Source of the DNA: JAHEKO01 sp965212505
GTDB lineage: Bacteria; Acidobacteriota; Thermoanaerobaculia; Multivoradales; JAHEKO01
Direction: 5' to 3'
DNA: 64,000 nucleotides
NCBI GenBank assembly: GCA_965212505.1
Contig: OZ243123.1
Coordinates: 620,001-684,000, forward strand
Below are positions 1 through 8,064 of the stretch, piece by piece (position 1 is the stretch's first letter; each line of letters begins with the position of its first letter). The notes beneath the pieces were generated by a model. The model was given only the letters and a program-made list of their open reading frames with translations. It made no database searches and was not told where the DNA came from. The position numbers and the translations under genes were made by a program.

Positions 1-24
1 CTGGCTCGTCGTCACAGAATTGCG

Positions 25-30
25 TATCCT
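25..30 (+). promoter_or_regulatory. Putative -10 box of a leaderless promoter
   Basis: The hexamer TATCCT ends 6 nt before the ATG at 37, so the expected transcription start coincides with the A of the start codon. No Shine-Dalgarno sequence lies between. The -35 region is mostly outside the window or weak. It belongs to the set of similar sites described in the findings. Confidence 0.5.
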
Positions 31-36
31 CGCGGC

Positions 37-528
37 ATGCCCGCGAGCTCAGAGGACTACCGCAACGCCCTCCGGCACTTCCCGTCAGGGGTGACCATCG
101 TGACCATGCGTGCCGGCGATCAGGTGCACGGGTTGACGGTTTCGGCCTTCGCTTCTGTTTCGCCCGATCCGCCGTTGATTCTGATCATGATCGACCAGCG
201 GCACCATGCGCACGGCATTCTGGAGAGCGACGGGGCGGTGTTCGCCGTGAACATTCTCGCCGAGGACCAGACAGAGCTGTCGAATCGCTTTGCTTGGGTC
301 AAGGATGAAGACCGGTTCGCCGTGGGGGAGTGGGGCGAGGCCGAGACCGGAGCGCCGGTTCTGAAAGATGCGCTCGCCTGGCTCGACTGCACCATCCACG
401 CACGTTCGCGAGCCGGGACCCACACCGTCTACGTCGGCGAGGTGCAGGCGATCGGCGTGCCGCGGGCCGATACGGATCCGCTTGTCTACTGGAACCGGGG
501 CTACCGCAAGCTACGGCAGGCCGACTGA
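37..528 (+). CDS. Flavin reductase family protein (FMN-binding split barrel)
   Basis: A 163-residue cytoplasmic protein with the layout of the flavin reductase-like domain. An N-terminal segment around residues 9-25 (RNALRHFPSGVTIVTM) precedes the flavin-binding stretch GLTVSAFASVSPDPPLI near residues 32-48, and the C-terminal YWNRGYRKL is typical of short family members. Such proteins reduce free FMN or FAD with NAD(P)H, usually to feed a flavin-dependent monooxygenase. No partner oxygenase is adjacent, so the substrate pathway is unknown. The ATG at 37 is preferred because a -10-like box sits exactly leaderless distance upstream. The stop codon lies only 3 nt from the stop of the convergent acyl-CoA synthetase. 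Confidence 0.88.
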   Translation: MPASSEDYRNALRHFPSGVTIVTMRAGDQVHGLTVSAFASVSPDPPLILIMIDQRHHAHGILESDGAVFAVNILAEDQTELSNRFAWVKDEDRFAVGEWGEAETGAPVLKDALAWLDCTIHARSRAGTHTVYVGEVQAIGVPRADTDPLVYWNRGYRKLRQAD

Positions 529-531
529 TTC

Positions 532-2313
532 TCAGGCCTCGGCGTAGAGGCTCTCGATCACGTCGCCGTATTTCTCGTGCACCACGCGTCGCTTGAGCTT
601 CATCGTCGGTGTCAGCTCGCCGCCGTCGATGGTGAACGACTCGGGCAGGATGGCGAATCGCTTGATCGTTTCGTAGCGAGCGAGCTCGGCGTTGACGCCC
701 TCGATCGCACGGTCGAGGTAATCGCGGAAGCGGGCGCAGCCGACGGCGCCGATCACGTCGGTCTCCGGACTGCCGGCCTGCTGCAGCACACTGCTGATGG
801 TCTCTGGCTCGAGGGTGACGAGGGCGGTGAGGAACTTGCGGCGATCTCCGATGAGCACTGCGTGCGCGACGCCCGGAATTGCCTTGAGCTGACCTTCGAT
901 CGGTTGCGGGGCGATGTTCTTGCCTCCGGAGGTGACGATCAGCTCCTTCTTGCGATCGGTGATGCGTAGGAAGCCGTCTTCGTCGAGCTCGCCGATGTCG
1001 CCGCTGTGCAGCCAGCCGTCTTCGTCCACCGCCTCGGCGGTCGCCTCGGGGTCCTTGTAGTAGCCGAGGAACACGTGCGGGCCCCGGATGAGCACCTCGC
1101 CGTCCTCGGCGATTTTCACTTCGGTGCCTTCAATGACGTAGCCCGCTGCTCCGGTCTTGTACCGGTTCGCCGACGAGATGGTCGCGGGACCGGTGCACTC
1201 ACTGAGGCCATATACCTCGTAGATCGGAATCCCGAGACTGAGGAAGAATTCCAGGGTCTGGAACGGCGTTGGCGCGGCGGCCACCGCGCAGACCCGTGCT
1301 CGATCGAGTCCCAGGCGCTCCCGCACCTTGCTAAACACCAACCTGTTCGCGAGACCGTAGAGCGGGGGCAGCGAGCGGCCCTGCTGATCTGCGTAGCCTC
1401 CGGCGAGACCCTTGCCGCGAGCCCAGGCGCCGATCTTGCGCTTGAGCCCCGAGTTTTGGGCCGCTGCGGCCGTGATGCCCGCCTGGATCTTCTCCCACAC
1501 CCTGGGGACGCCGAAGAAGATGTGCGGCCGGATCTCGCGCAGATTGGTGCCGAGCTGTTCGAGACTCTCGGCGAACCAGACGCAGCCGCCGATCAGAACC
1601 GGAGCGTAGAGCGACAGCATCTGCTCCGCGATGTGGCTCAGCGGCAGATAGCTGATGAAGTCGTCGGTCGGACTGAACTCGAAACAGTCGATGACCGCCT
1701 GGGCGGTCCAGAGCGCGTTGTGGTGACTCAGCATCACCGCCTTGGGCGGGCCGGTGGTTCCGGAGGTGTAGATCAGACCGCACGGGTCGTTCGAATCGAG
1801 GGCGGCGATGCGCTCCTCGATTGCCGCCGGGTCGACATCGTCGCCGAGCGCCAGGAACTCCTCCCAGGAGAGAACTCCCTCCTCGTCGCTCGTTCCGTCC
1901 ATCAGGACGAGCGCGAGGAGCTTGGGCAGCCGGTCGCGGACCTCGAGGAACTTGGCGAGCTGCGCCTCATTCTCGACAACGACGACGCCCGCCTCGCTGT
2001 GTTCAGCGATGTAGTGGCACTGCTCGGGCGTGAGGGTTGTGTAGATCCCCGCCGGAAGTCCGCCGGCGGCGACGCCTCCGAGCGCCGCGATGAACCACTC
2101 GGGCCGGTTGAAGCCCAGGATGTTCACACCCTGGCCGGGCGCCAGGCCGAGCGCCAAAAGCGCTCGGCCCGCGCGCAGCACGGATGCGTGGTACTCCTCC
2201 CACGACGTCGCGTGCCACTCGCCGTCACGCTTGACTCGCAGTGCCGGACTATCGGCGTGCGAGCTGGCGCGCTCGGCGAGCGCTTCGACGATCGTTCGCG
2301 GTGTGTGACTCAC
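532..2313 (-). CDS. Long-chain acyl-CoA synthetase (AMP-forming)
   Basis: A 593-residue adenylate-forming enzyme that activates fatty acids to acyl-AMP and then acyl-CoA. The P-loop YTSGTTGPPKAVMLSH lies at about residues 182-197. The adenine-binding motif YGLSECTGP and the hinge/fatty-acid motif GWLHSGDIGELDEDGFL followed by DRKKELIVTSGGKNI are intact. Length and motifs fit the FadD15/FAA1-like long-chain branch. The start codon overlaps the stop of the upstream BON-LysM gene by 4 nt (ATGA type), so the two are probably translationally coupled. It ends 3 nt from the convergent flavin reductase gene. It probably supplies acyl-CoA for lipid synthesis or beta-oxidation; chain-length specificity cannot be read from the sequence. 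Confidence 0.93.
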   Translation of the reverse strand: MSHTPRTIVEALAERASSHADSPALRVKRDGEWHATSWEEYHASVLRAGRALLALGLAPGQGVNILGFNRPEWFIAALGGVAAGGLPAGIYTTLTPEQCHYIAEHSEAGVVVVENEAQLAKFLEVRDRLPKLLALVLMDGTSDEEGVLSWEEFLALGDDVDPAAIEERIAALDSNDPCGLIYTSGTTGPPKAVMLSHHNALWTAQAVIDCFEFSPTDDFISYLPLSHIAEQMLSLYAPVLIGGCVWFAESLEQLGTNLREIRPHIFFGVPRVWEKIQAGITAAAAQNSGLKRKIGAWARGKGLAGGYADQQGRSLPPLYGLANRLVFSKVRERLGLDRARVCAVAAAPTPFQTLEFFLSLGIPIYEVYGLSECTGPATISSANRYKTGAAGYVIEGTEVKIAEDGEVLIRGPHVFLGYYKDPEATAEAVDEDGWLHSGDIGELDEDGFLRITDRKKELIVTSGGKNIAPQPIEGQLKAIPGVAHAVLIGDRRKFLTALVTLEPETISSVLQQAGSPETDVIGAVGCARFRDYLDRAIEGVNAELARYETIKRFAILPESFTIDGGELTPTMKLKRRVVHEKYGDVIESLYAEA

Positions 2314-2813
2314 CCTTCGAGAGGCGGAATTCTCAGAACCTGTCCGGGGTAAATCTTGTCCGGATCCTCGAGCATCGGCTTGTTGGCCTCGAAGATGACG
2401 GGGTACTTCATGGCGTCGCCGTAGTGCTCCTTGGCGATCTTCGACAGACTGTCACCGGACTGGACCGTGTAGAAGGTCGACTCCGGCTCCGGCTTGAGCT
2501 CGATCTGGTCGTCGACGCGAGCGATGCCCTCGGTGTTGCCGACGAGCAGCACGAGCTTCTCCTTGTCAGCCTGGGTTCCGGCGGTGCCGCTGATGGTGGC
2601 CGTGTCGCCGTCCACCCGCACGCTCAGTCCCTCGATGCCGAGGTTCAGCTGCTCGATCATGTTGACCAGCTTCATCGCGCGGCGGCGATCCGCGAGCTTC
2701 TGAGCTTCGGCGTCGTCGGCCGCTTGCTGCTGTGCCTGCGCCTGCGCCTCGTTGTCGTCGTCGGCACCAAAGAGCTTGGCTCCAGCATCCTTCACAAAAT
2801 CAAACAAACCCAT
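2310..2813 (-). CDS. BON and LysM domain protein (Kbp/YgaU-like)
   Basis: A 167-residue protein with the same order as E. coli Kbp (YgaU). A short N-terminal region with an AQAQAQQQA stretch comes first, then a BON domain at about residues 45-105 and a C-terminal LysM domain at about residues 112-165 (FYTVQSGDSLSKIAKEHYGD through PGQVLRIP). No signal peptide is evident, as in Kbp, which is a cytoplasmic potassium-binding protein in E. coli. That function is inferred by homology only. A good ribosome site (GAGGAGAG) precedes the ATG. It sits in an operon between a DUF937 gene and an acyl-CoA synthetase that overlaps its stop codon. Confidence 0.88.
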   Translation of the reverse strand: MGLFDFVKDAGAKLFGADDDNEAQAQAQQQAADDAEAQKLADRRRAMKLVNMIEQLNLGIEGLSVRVDGDTATISGTAGTQADKEKLVLLVGNTEGIARVDDQIELKPEPESTFYTVQSGDSLSKIAKEHYGDAMKYPVIFEANKPMLEDPDKIYPGQVLRIPPLEG

Positions 2814-2875
2814 GTCAATACTCTCCTCTGAATGCGAGCTTGGGATTAGAAACTTCGAAAGGCGTACCGAACGCC

Positions 2876-3466
2876 CTACTTGAAGAGGTTCTTGAGAACG
2901 CTGCCGCCGACCTTCGACGCAATGTCGTCGAGGACTTCGCCGTCGCCGTCAGCGTCTAGCAGGCTGCCGAGAACGTCGAGGCCTTGCGGCGCCTTCTTCT
3001 CGACCTGACGTCGCTCGCCGGCGAGCATTCCCGCCAGAGAGCCGGCGTCGAGGCCGCCGCTCTTGCGGGCCTTGCCGAGCGCGCCGAGAACGACGGGTGC
3101 CAACACCTTGAGCAGCTGCCCGGCCGAGCCCTGGTCGAGATTGCTCTTGGAGCTGAGGCCGGCCTCGACCGCGGAGCGACTGCCTCCCAGCACGTGCTTG
3201 AGAATGCCGCCGCCTCCTTGGGGGTTGGTCAGGAAGCCGCCAAGATCGTCGAGAATGCTGCCGTCGTGGTCACGGGCGAGCGCGCTGTTGAGCGCCTCGG
3301 CGCCATCGGACTTGGAAGCGTTCTTGGCCAGCGCGGCCATCAGGCCGCCGATGGCGGCGGGCATGGCGTCTTTGGTGGCGGACCGATCGGCGCCGATCTG
3401 CCGGCTGATCTGCTCGAGAGCCTGGCCGCCCAGCTGCTCTGTCAGAGCTTCAAAAATGGAAGACAT
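2876..3466 (-). CDS. DUF937 domain-containing protein
   Basis: A 196-residue soluble protein recognised as DUF937 by its Gly/Ala-rich helical segments and short spacer motifs, such as the N-terminal LGGQALEQISRQIGAD and the repeated GGILKHVLG and LAPVVLGALGK stretches. It has no signal peptide and no catalytic motif. The acidic segment SLLDADGDGEVLDDI near the C-terminus resembles a Ca-binding loop but could be chance. An AAGGAG ribosome site precedes the ATG. It is the first gene of a likely three-gene operon with the BON-LysM protein and the acyl-CoA synthetase. Function is unknown in the family as far as I know. Confidence 0.82.
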   Translation of the reverse strand: MSSIFEALTEQLGGQALEQISRQIGADRSATKDAMPAAIGGLMAALAKNASKSDGAEALNSALARDHDGSILDDLGGFLTNPQGGGGILKHVLGGSRSAVEAGLSSKSNLDQGSAGQLLKVLAPVVLGALGKARKSGGLDAGSLAGMLAGERRQVEKKAPQGLDVLGSLLDADGDGEVLDDIASKVGGSVLKNLFK

Positions 3467-3700
3467 GTCGGGTACTCCTTAGAGAGAAAAATTCATCGAA
3501 CGCGGCGTGCGCCGCGGCAGTTACTTCATCGGTCCGCGCAGTCGAGCTGCAGCGGAGGACCCTTCGAGTGGCGACCCACCGGTCGAGCCCCCCAGAGAGT
3601 TGGAATCGATGTCAATTTATCACAGTGCCGAGGAGCCCTTCCGATGTCGGGTCCACGATGCGTTGCAGGGCACGACTATTGCGTACAACATGCGGCACTC

Positions 3701-6700
3701 ATGAGCCAGGCTGTCAGCGTGGGCCCTTCCACGTCATCCCGTCACACCGCACGAATCGCGCTTGCCGCTCTGGCACTGCTCCTGCTATCCGGCGCGGCGA
3801 GCGGTCAGCGGCTTGCGGCGGACGAGATTCTCGTCGACACCTCCGGAGTCAGCAGTAGCGAGCTACAGGTGGTGGAGAACGGCGAGTCGAGGACGGTTCG
3901 AGGCGTCGAGTCCTTGACGGAGCCCTGGCGGATCGTCCTCTACTTCGACCTGTTGCTGCTGGAGCCTCCGGTCTACCGCAGTGCGATCCTCGACCTGGAA
4001 GAGCAGGCGAAGCGTCTGACTCAACTCGGTGAGGTCGAGATCGTCCTCGCGGGCGAGACGGTCACCGTGACCCTGCCGCCGACCCGCGATCCGGTCACCG
4101 TCGGCGAGACGCTGCGTTGGCTCATGGTGCGAGAGACCTCCGAAGGTGCGCAGATGGCGCTCCGAGGAGAGCTCGTGGCCGAGCACCTGCTGGACCGCGA
4201 CCCGGTCGAGTCGGGGAGCGCGTTGGAGGCCGAGCGGACGACCGAGCTCGGAGTGGCCATGCGAGCGGCGGTGGCGGCCGAGGCCGAGCTGCTCGAGCGC
4301 CAGCGCAGCCATCTGCTGAGCTGGCTGTCCGACCAAGATGAACCGGGCCCGAAGGCGCTTGTTCTGATCACCAGCGGCTTCGACGAACAGCCCGCCGACT
4401 ACTACGAGGCGTTGGTCAACTCGTCGCAGTGGCGCTCGGCCGGCATCGGTCTACCGCGACCCGAGGTCGTTCCGACGACAGACGAGCTCGCGCAAGCGTT
4501 GGCCATCTATAACTGGACCGTCATCCCCTATTCGCCCCCGAATCTCGGCGACGGCCTGCTCGCCGAGGAGGCCGAGTCCGACCCCGACGTCGAGGAGGGG
4601 GTCGAGATCGAACAGAGCTCGCAGGACGGCCGTCTGGTCGACCGCACCATCGTGTCTGTCGACCCGACGAAGCTCCTCGATCGGCTGAGGCGTCGCCGCC
4701 AGCTGGGTGTGGCCTACGCGGCACGGCTGCTCTCCCGCCTCGAGCCGCTTCAGAGGTTTGCCGAGGCCACGGGCGGACAGGTGATCGTTGATCGGCAGCA
4801 GCTGGGAAGCGGACTCGCCAGCCTCGGAGAGCGGAAGAAGGTGCGTTTCGATTCGAACGCTTCGCGAACGGATGCTCCGCGCTCGGTCGAAGTGCGCGCG
4901 GGCTCGCGCCAGCTCGCGGCACGCCGTTGGGCGGGAGAGTGGACGCCCGAGGTGATTTCGGCGCAGCGCGCGCGGCGGTACTTGAACGATGCGGTCGGTG
5001 AGGGCGACATCTACGTGTCGGCGGCGATGGCCGGGCTCGGTCGACCGGAAACCACGGCCGGCGACGGGACGCTCGTGCTCGAGGTCGATCGAGAGAGCCT
5101 CTCGAACGACGAGGCGCAGCCGTTACGTGTGACGGTTGCTGTCGCGGGCGGCGAAACCGAGGCGCCGGTCTTCCATCGCGTGGTCGATACGGCAGATGCT
5201 GTCGAAAGCCTCAACGAGGCGGCTCGCTTCGAAGTGCCCGTGCCCTTGCCGGCGGACACGGAACCGATTGTCGTGGTCTTCGTCGAGGAGCTCGACTCGG
5301 GGCGTTGGGGCGGCACGTTCGCCTCCTTCGCCGTCGCGGACGCAGACCTCGGCGGCTCGCTCGACACCGGTTCTCTGATTCTTCCCGCGCCGCAGGTGAT
5401 TCACTTGATGGCGCCCCAGGAGGCGATGGCGATGGGCCGGACGCGCTTCGACACGGTCGTGTCGGAGGGACGGGTTTCGCGCGTGCGCTTCCTGCTCGAC
5501 GGTCGCCAGGTCGCCGACGTCGGTGCGCCGCCGTTCTCGGCGACGCTCGACCTCGGCAAGTTGCCCGAGACGCACCGGATCGAGGCTGTCGCGTTCGGTC
5601 GCGAGGGTGAGGAGTTGGGGCGTGATCGCCTGACAGTTAACGCCGGCATGGGTGCTTTCCGGGTGCGCATCGAACGCCCGGAACCGACCGACTCGAGCGA
5701 CGACGACCGGGTCGTCGGGCCGGTCGAGGTCGAGGCACGAGTCGAGACACCGCGAGGCAGTGATGTCACCAAGGTCGAGTTCTACTGGAAGGACCAACTG
5801 GTTTCGACGCGCTACGCGCCGCCGTTTGTGCAGCGGGTGAACATTCCGGCCGACGATTCGAGCGGCTTTGTGAGGGTGCTCGGCCATCTGGAGGACGGTA
5901 CGACCGCCGAGGACGTGGTCTTCGTCAACAGCCAGGGCTCGACCGAGCGTCTCGATGTCGATCTCGTGGAGCTCTACGTGGTGGTGACCGATCGGCAAGG
6001 ACGCCCGGTGTTCGGGCTGACCCGGGATCAGTTTCAGGTGCTCGAGGAGGGCGTCGAACAGGAGCTCGCGGACTTCGGCGACGCCAGCGACCGACCCTTG
6101 ACGGTTGGCCTGGCGATCGATTCGTCCGCTTCGATGTTCGTCAAGCTGCCCGAAGTACAAGACGCTGCGGCAAGCTTCGTGCGGAGTCTCCGCAGCCGCC
6201 GCGACCGCGCCTTTGTGGTCGGCTTCGGCTCGGAGCCCCGGCTGGCGCGCGACACCACGTCCGACATGCCCGACGTACTGGACGGCCTCTATCGTCTGCG
6301 CCCTGACGGTCAGACGGCGATCTGGCGTGCGGTTGTCTATTCGCTGGTTCAGCTTCAGGGCGCCGGTGGCAAGAAGGCGCTGATCGTCTTCTCGGACGGG
6401 GCCGACGAGGACCCGAATTTCTCGTATCGCACCGCCCTTGAGTTTGCTCGCCGGGTGGGTGCGCCGATCTACTTCATCGTGTCGAACGACGAGATCTACC
6501 GAACCGCCGGGAAGAGCCTGAGTGTGCGTGGATTCCTGGGACGCTTGCGCAAGCTGACCGGGGAGGTCGGCGGACGCGTCTTCCTGACTAAGGTCACCGA
6601 TGACCTGGAGCAGATCTACGCCGAGATCGAGAAGGAGCTCCGCAGCCAATACCTGGTGTCGTACTACGCACGAGACCTGGGCGGCGACCGTTGGCGACGC

Positions 6701-6763
6701 GTGACCGTCGAAGTCGACGAAGCGGGCGCCGTGGCGCGCACCCTCGCCGGCTACTTCCGCTAG
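3701..6763 (+). CDS. Secreted VWA protein with VWFA-related (acidobacterial) domain
   Basis: A 1020-residue exported protein. An N-terminal signal peptide (ALAALALLLLSGAASG) is followed by a large beta-rich region with Ig-like modules near residues 560-760. A C-terminal VWFA-related domain, of the type common in Acidobacteriota, starts near residue 750 with LYVVVTDRQGRPVFGLTRDQF. Its metal-ion-dependent adhesion site, D807-S-S-A-S811, is intact, and the Thr and Asp positions (DGQTAIW, FSDGADED) follow. The reading frame is open for 717 nt upstream, but ATG 3701 is chosen because it immediately precedes the signal peptide. It probably mediates extracytoplasmic protein binding; the partner is unknown. 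It ends 3 nt from the convergent TlpA-like gene. Confidence 0.88.
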   Translation: MSQAVSVGPSTSSRHTARIALAALALLLLSGAASGQRLAADEILVDTSGVSSSELQVVENGESRTVRGVESLTEPWRIVLYFDLLLLEPPVYRSAILDLEEQAKRLTQLGEVEIVLAGETVTVTLPPTRDPVTVGETLRWLMVRETSEGAQMALRGELVAEHLLDRDPVESGSALEAERTTELGVAMRAAVAAEAELLERQRSHLLSWLSDQDEPGPKALVLITSGFDEQPADYYEALVNSSQWRSAGIGLPRPEVVPTTDELAQALAIYNWTVIPYSPPNLGDGLLAEEAESDPDVEEGVEIEQSSQDGRLVDRTIVSVDPTKLLDRLRRRRQLGVAYAARLLSRLEPLQRFAEATGGQVIVDRQQLGSGLASLGERKKVRFDSNASRTDAPRSVEVRAGSRQLAARRWAGEWTPEVISAQRARRYLNDAVGEGDIYVSAAMAGLGRPETTAGDGTLVLEVDRESLSNDEAQPLRVTVAVAGGETEAPVFHRVVDTADAVESLNEAARFEVPVPLPADTEPIVVVFVEELDSGRWGGTFASFAVADADLGGSLDTGSLILPAPQVIHLMAPQEAMAMGRTRFDTVVSEGRVSRVRFLLDGRQVADVGAPPFSATLDLGKLPETHRIEAVAFGREGEELGRDRLTVNAGMGAFRVRIERPEPTDSSDDDRVVGPVEVEARVETPRGSDVTKVEFYWKDQLVSTRYAPPFVQRVNIPADDSSGFVRVLGHLEDGTTAEDVVFVNSQGSTERLDVDLVELYVVVTDRQGRPVFGLTRDQFQVLEEGVEQELADFGDASDRPLTVGLAIDSSASMFVKLPEVQDAAASFVRSLRSRRDRAFVVGFGSEPRLARDTTSDMPDVLDGLYRLRPDGQTAIWRAVVYSLVQLQGAGGKKALIVFSDGADEDPNFSYRTALEFARRVGAPIYFIVSNDEIYRTAGKSLSVRGFLGRLRKLTGEVGGRVFLTKVTDDLEQIYAEIEKELRSQYLVSYYARDLGGDRWRRVTVEVDEAGAVARTLAGYFR

Positions 6764-6766
6764 CGG

Positions 6767-8041
6767 CTAGGTCTCGGCCAACAGCGTTTCGATCAGCCCT
6801 ACCATCTCCGCGACCAACAGGTCGTAGTGCTCGCCGGTGCCCGGCCCAGTGAAGCCGCTGTGGATCTTGCGCACCGTGCCCGTCCGGTCGACGAAGATCG
6901 TCGTTGGGTAGGCGACGACGGACGTGAGGTCTGGGAGGGTCTCGGCGGCTGCCGACTTGTCGCTCGTCCCCGCGATCAGCAGCGGATAGCCGATCTGGTG
7001 GCGTACGGCGAAGCGCTGGACCATGCTGCGGCTGCGTCCGACATCGTCGGTGAACTCATAGGCCAGGCCGACGACCTCGAGCCCCTCGTCTCGGTAGCGC
7101 TCGGCCCACTCCGCGAGGAGGGGGGCCTCGTCGTTGCAGTTCGGACACCAGGTACCGAAGATGTTGACGAGTACCACCTTGTCTTCGAACCGTTCGTCTT
7201 CGAGAGAGACCGGTACACCTTGTAGGTCCGGGAACGAGAAGGAGAACTTGCCGTCGTCGTTGGTCAGCCCGACCAGCTCCCAGGCGTCGGGGACCGTCAC
7301 GTCTTCCGGTGCCTCGGCACGTCGAGCGGTCCAGGTGGCGTGGTAGGTGTCGCGTGACCAGAAGTGGCCCTCGAGGCCGCCTTCGGCGGTCGGCCGAGCG
7401 TGGAAGAGGAAGGCGTGCCCGCCGTCGAAGGCCGAAAGCCGGAGCAATCCATCCTCGTAGCTGCCGGCGAGAAAGCGGTAGTCGCCGGTGGGCGTCAGGA
7501 AGGTGCCTCGCACGTCGGAGCCCTCCTGCTCGAACTCACCTCGCGCGGGCTCGGTGCCGTCGTCGTCGGTGAACTCGACCTCCCAGACTCCGTCGATCGA
7601 GGCCGGCGACTCCGCCGGTCCAGGGGAGAGCCCTTCGTCGGCGACCGCGAGAAAACGCCGGACGTCGTCGCGCGTCGCTTCGAAGGGAAGGGTCGAGACG
7701 GCCCCCTCGGCCGCGGTCTTGGACCAACTACCGGTGAGTCGGTCGGGGCCGTCGAAGAGTGCCTCGATACGCGAGTCGTACCAGGCGAACACCAACCGGA
7801 CCACTTCACCGTCGAAGGAGACGTCGCTGAACGGGAGCTGCTCATCGCCGTTGGTCGCGATGCCTGCGAAGCCCTCGCCCTCGCGTCGTACCTCGAGTCC
7901 GAAGGGGAGTTCACCGCCCGGAGAGCTGAGGACAGCACGCCACGAGCCCACCAGGGGCTCTGCAGCGGCCGTCTCGGACTGTTCGGCGGTGGGTGAGCAG
8001 GCGAGAACGAGCAGCAGCGGCACGACGCGGAGAGATCGCAT
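6767..8041 (-). CDS. TlpA-family thiol-disulfide lipoprotein
   Basis: A 424-residue predicted lipoprotein. The signal peptide ends in a lipobox (LVLAC). Residues about 30-260 form a beta-rich region of unknown function containing two similar lipocalin-like halves (LVGSWRAVL and IDGVWEVEF). Residues about 270-424 are a thioredoxin-fold domain of the TlpA/ResA type with active site W-C299-P-N-C302 and the cis-Pro region YPTTIFVDRTG. It is expected to reduce or rearrange disulfides outside the cytoplasm. The CPNC dipeptide differs from the CPPC or CEPC of ResA/TlpA. A TAGAAT box 6 nt upstream of the ATG suggests a leaderless transcript. Confidence 0.86.
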   Translation of the reverse strand: MRSLRVVPLLLVLACSPTAEQSETAAAEPLVGSWRAVLSSPGGELPFGLEVRREGEGFAGIATNGDEQLPFSDVSFDGEVVRLVFAWYDSRIEALFDGPDRLTGSWSKTAAEGAVSTLPFEATRDDVRRFLAVADEGLSPGPAESPASIDGVWEVEFTDDDGTEPARGEFEQEGSDVRGTFLTPTGDYRFLAGSYEDGLLRLSAFDGGHAFLFHARPTAEGGLEGHFWSRDTYHATWTARRAEAPEDVTVPDAWELVGLTNDDGKFSFSFPDLQGVPVSLEDERFEDKVVLVNIFGTWCPNCNDEAPLLAEWAERYRDEGLEVVGLAYEFTDDVGRSRSMVQRFAVRHQIGYPLLIAGTSDKSAAAETLPDLTSVVAYPTTIFVDRTGTVRKIHSGFTGPGTGEHYDLLVAEMVGLIETLLAET

Positions 8042-8047
8042 GCCGCG

Positions 8048-8053
8048 ATTCTA
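8048..8053 (-). promoter_or_regulatory. Putative -10 box of a leaderless promoter
   Basis: On the minus strand TAGAAT ends 6 nt before the ATG at 8041 and matches the sigma-70 -10 consensus at four of six positions. No ribosome site fits in the remaining 6 nt. The transcript would begin at or next to the start codon. Confidence 0.5.
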
Positions 8054-8064
8054 GTCGGCCTTTC

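Noticed and set aside
1006..2352. A 448-codon plus-strand frame over the acyl-CoA synthetase gene
   Set aside because: It is antisense to an enzyme with intact motifs and contains no recognisable domain.
2984..3700. In-frame extension of the VWA gene upstream of 3701
   Set aside because: It covers the DUF937 gene in antisense and would bury the signal peptide 239 residues inside the protein.
5123..6649. A 508-codon minus-strand frame opposite the VWA protein
   Set aside because: Antisense shadow: the plus strand encodes a MIDAS-bearing VWFA domain across this stretch.
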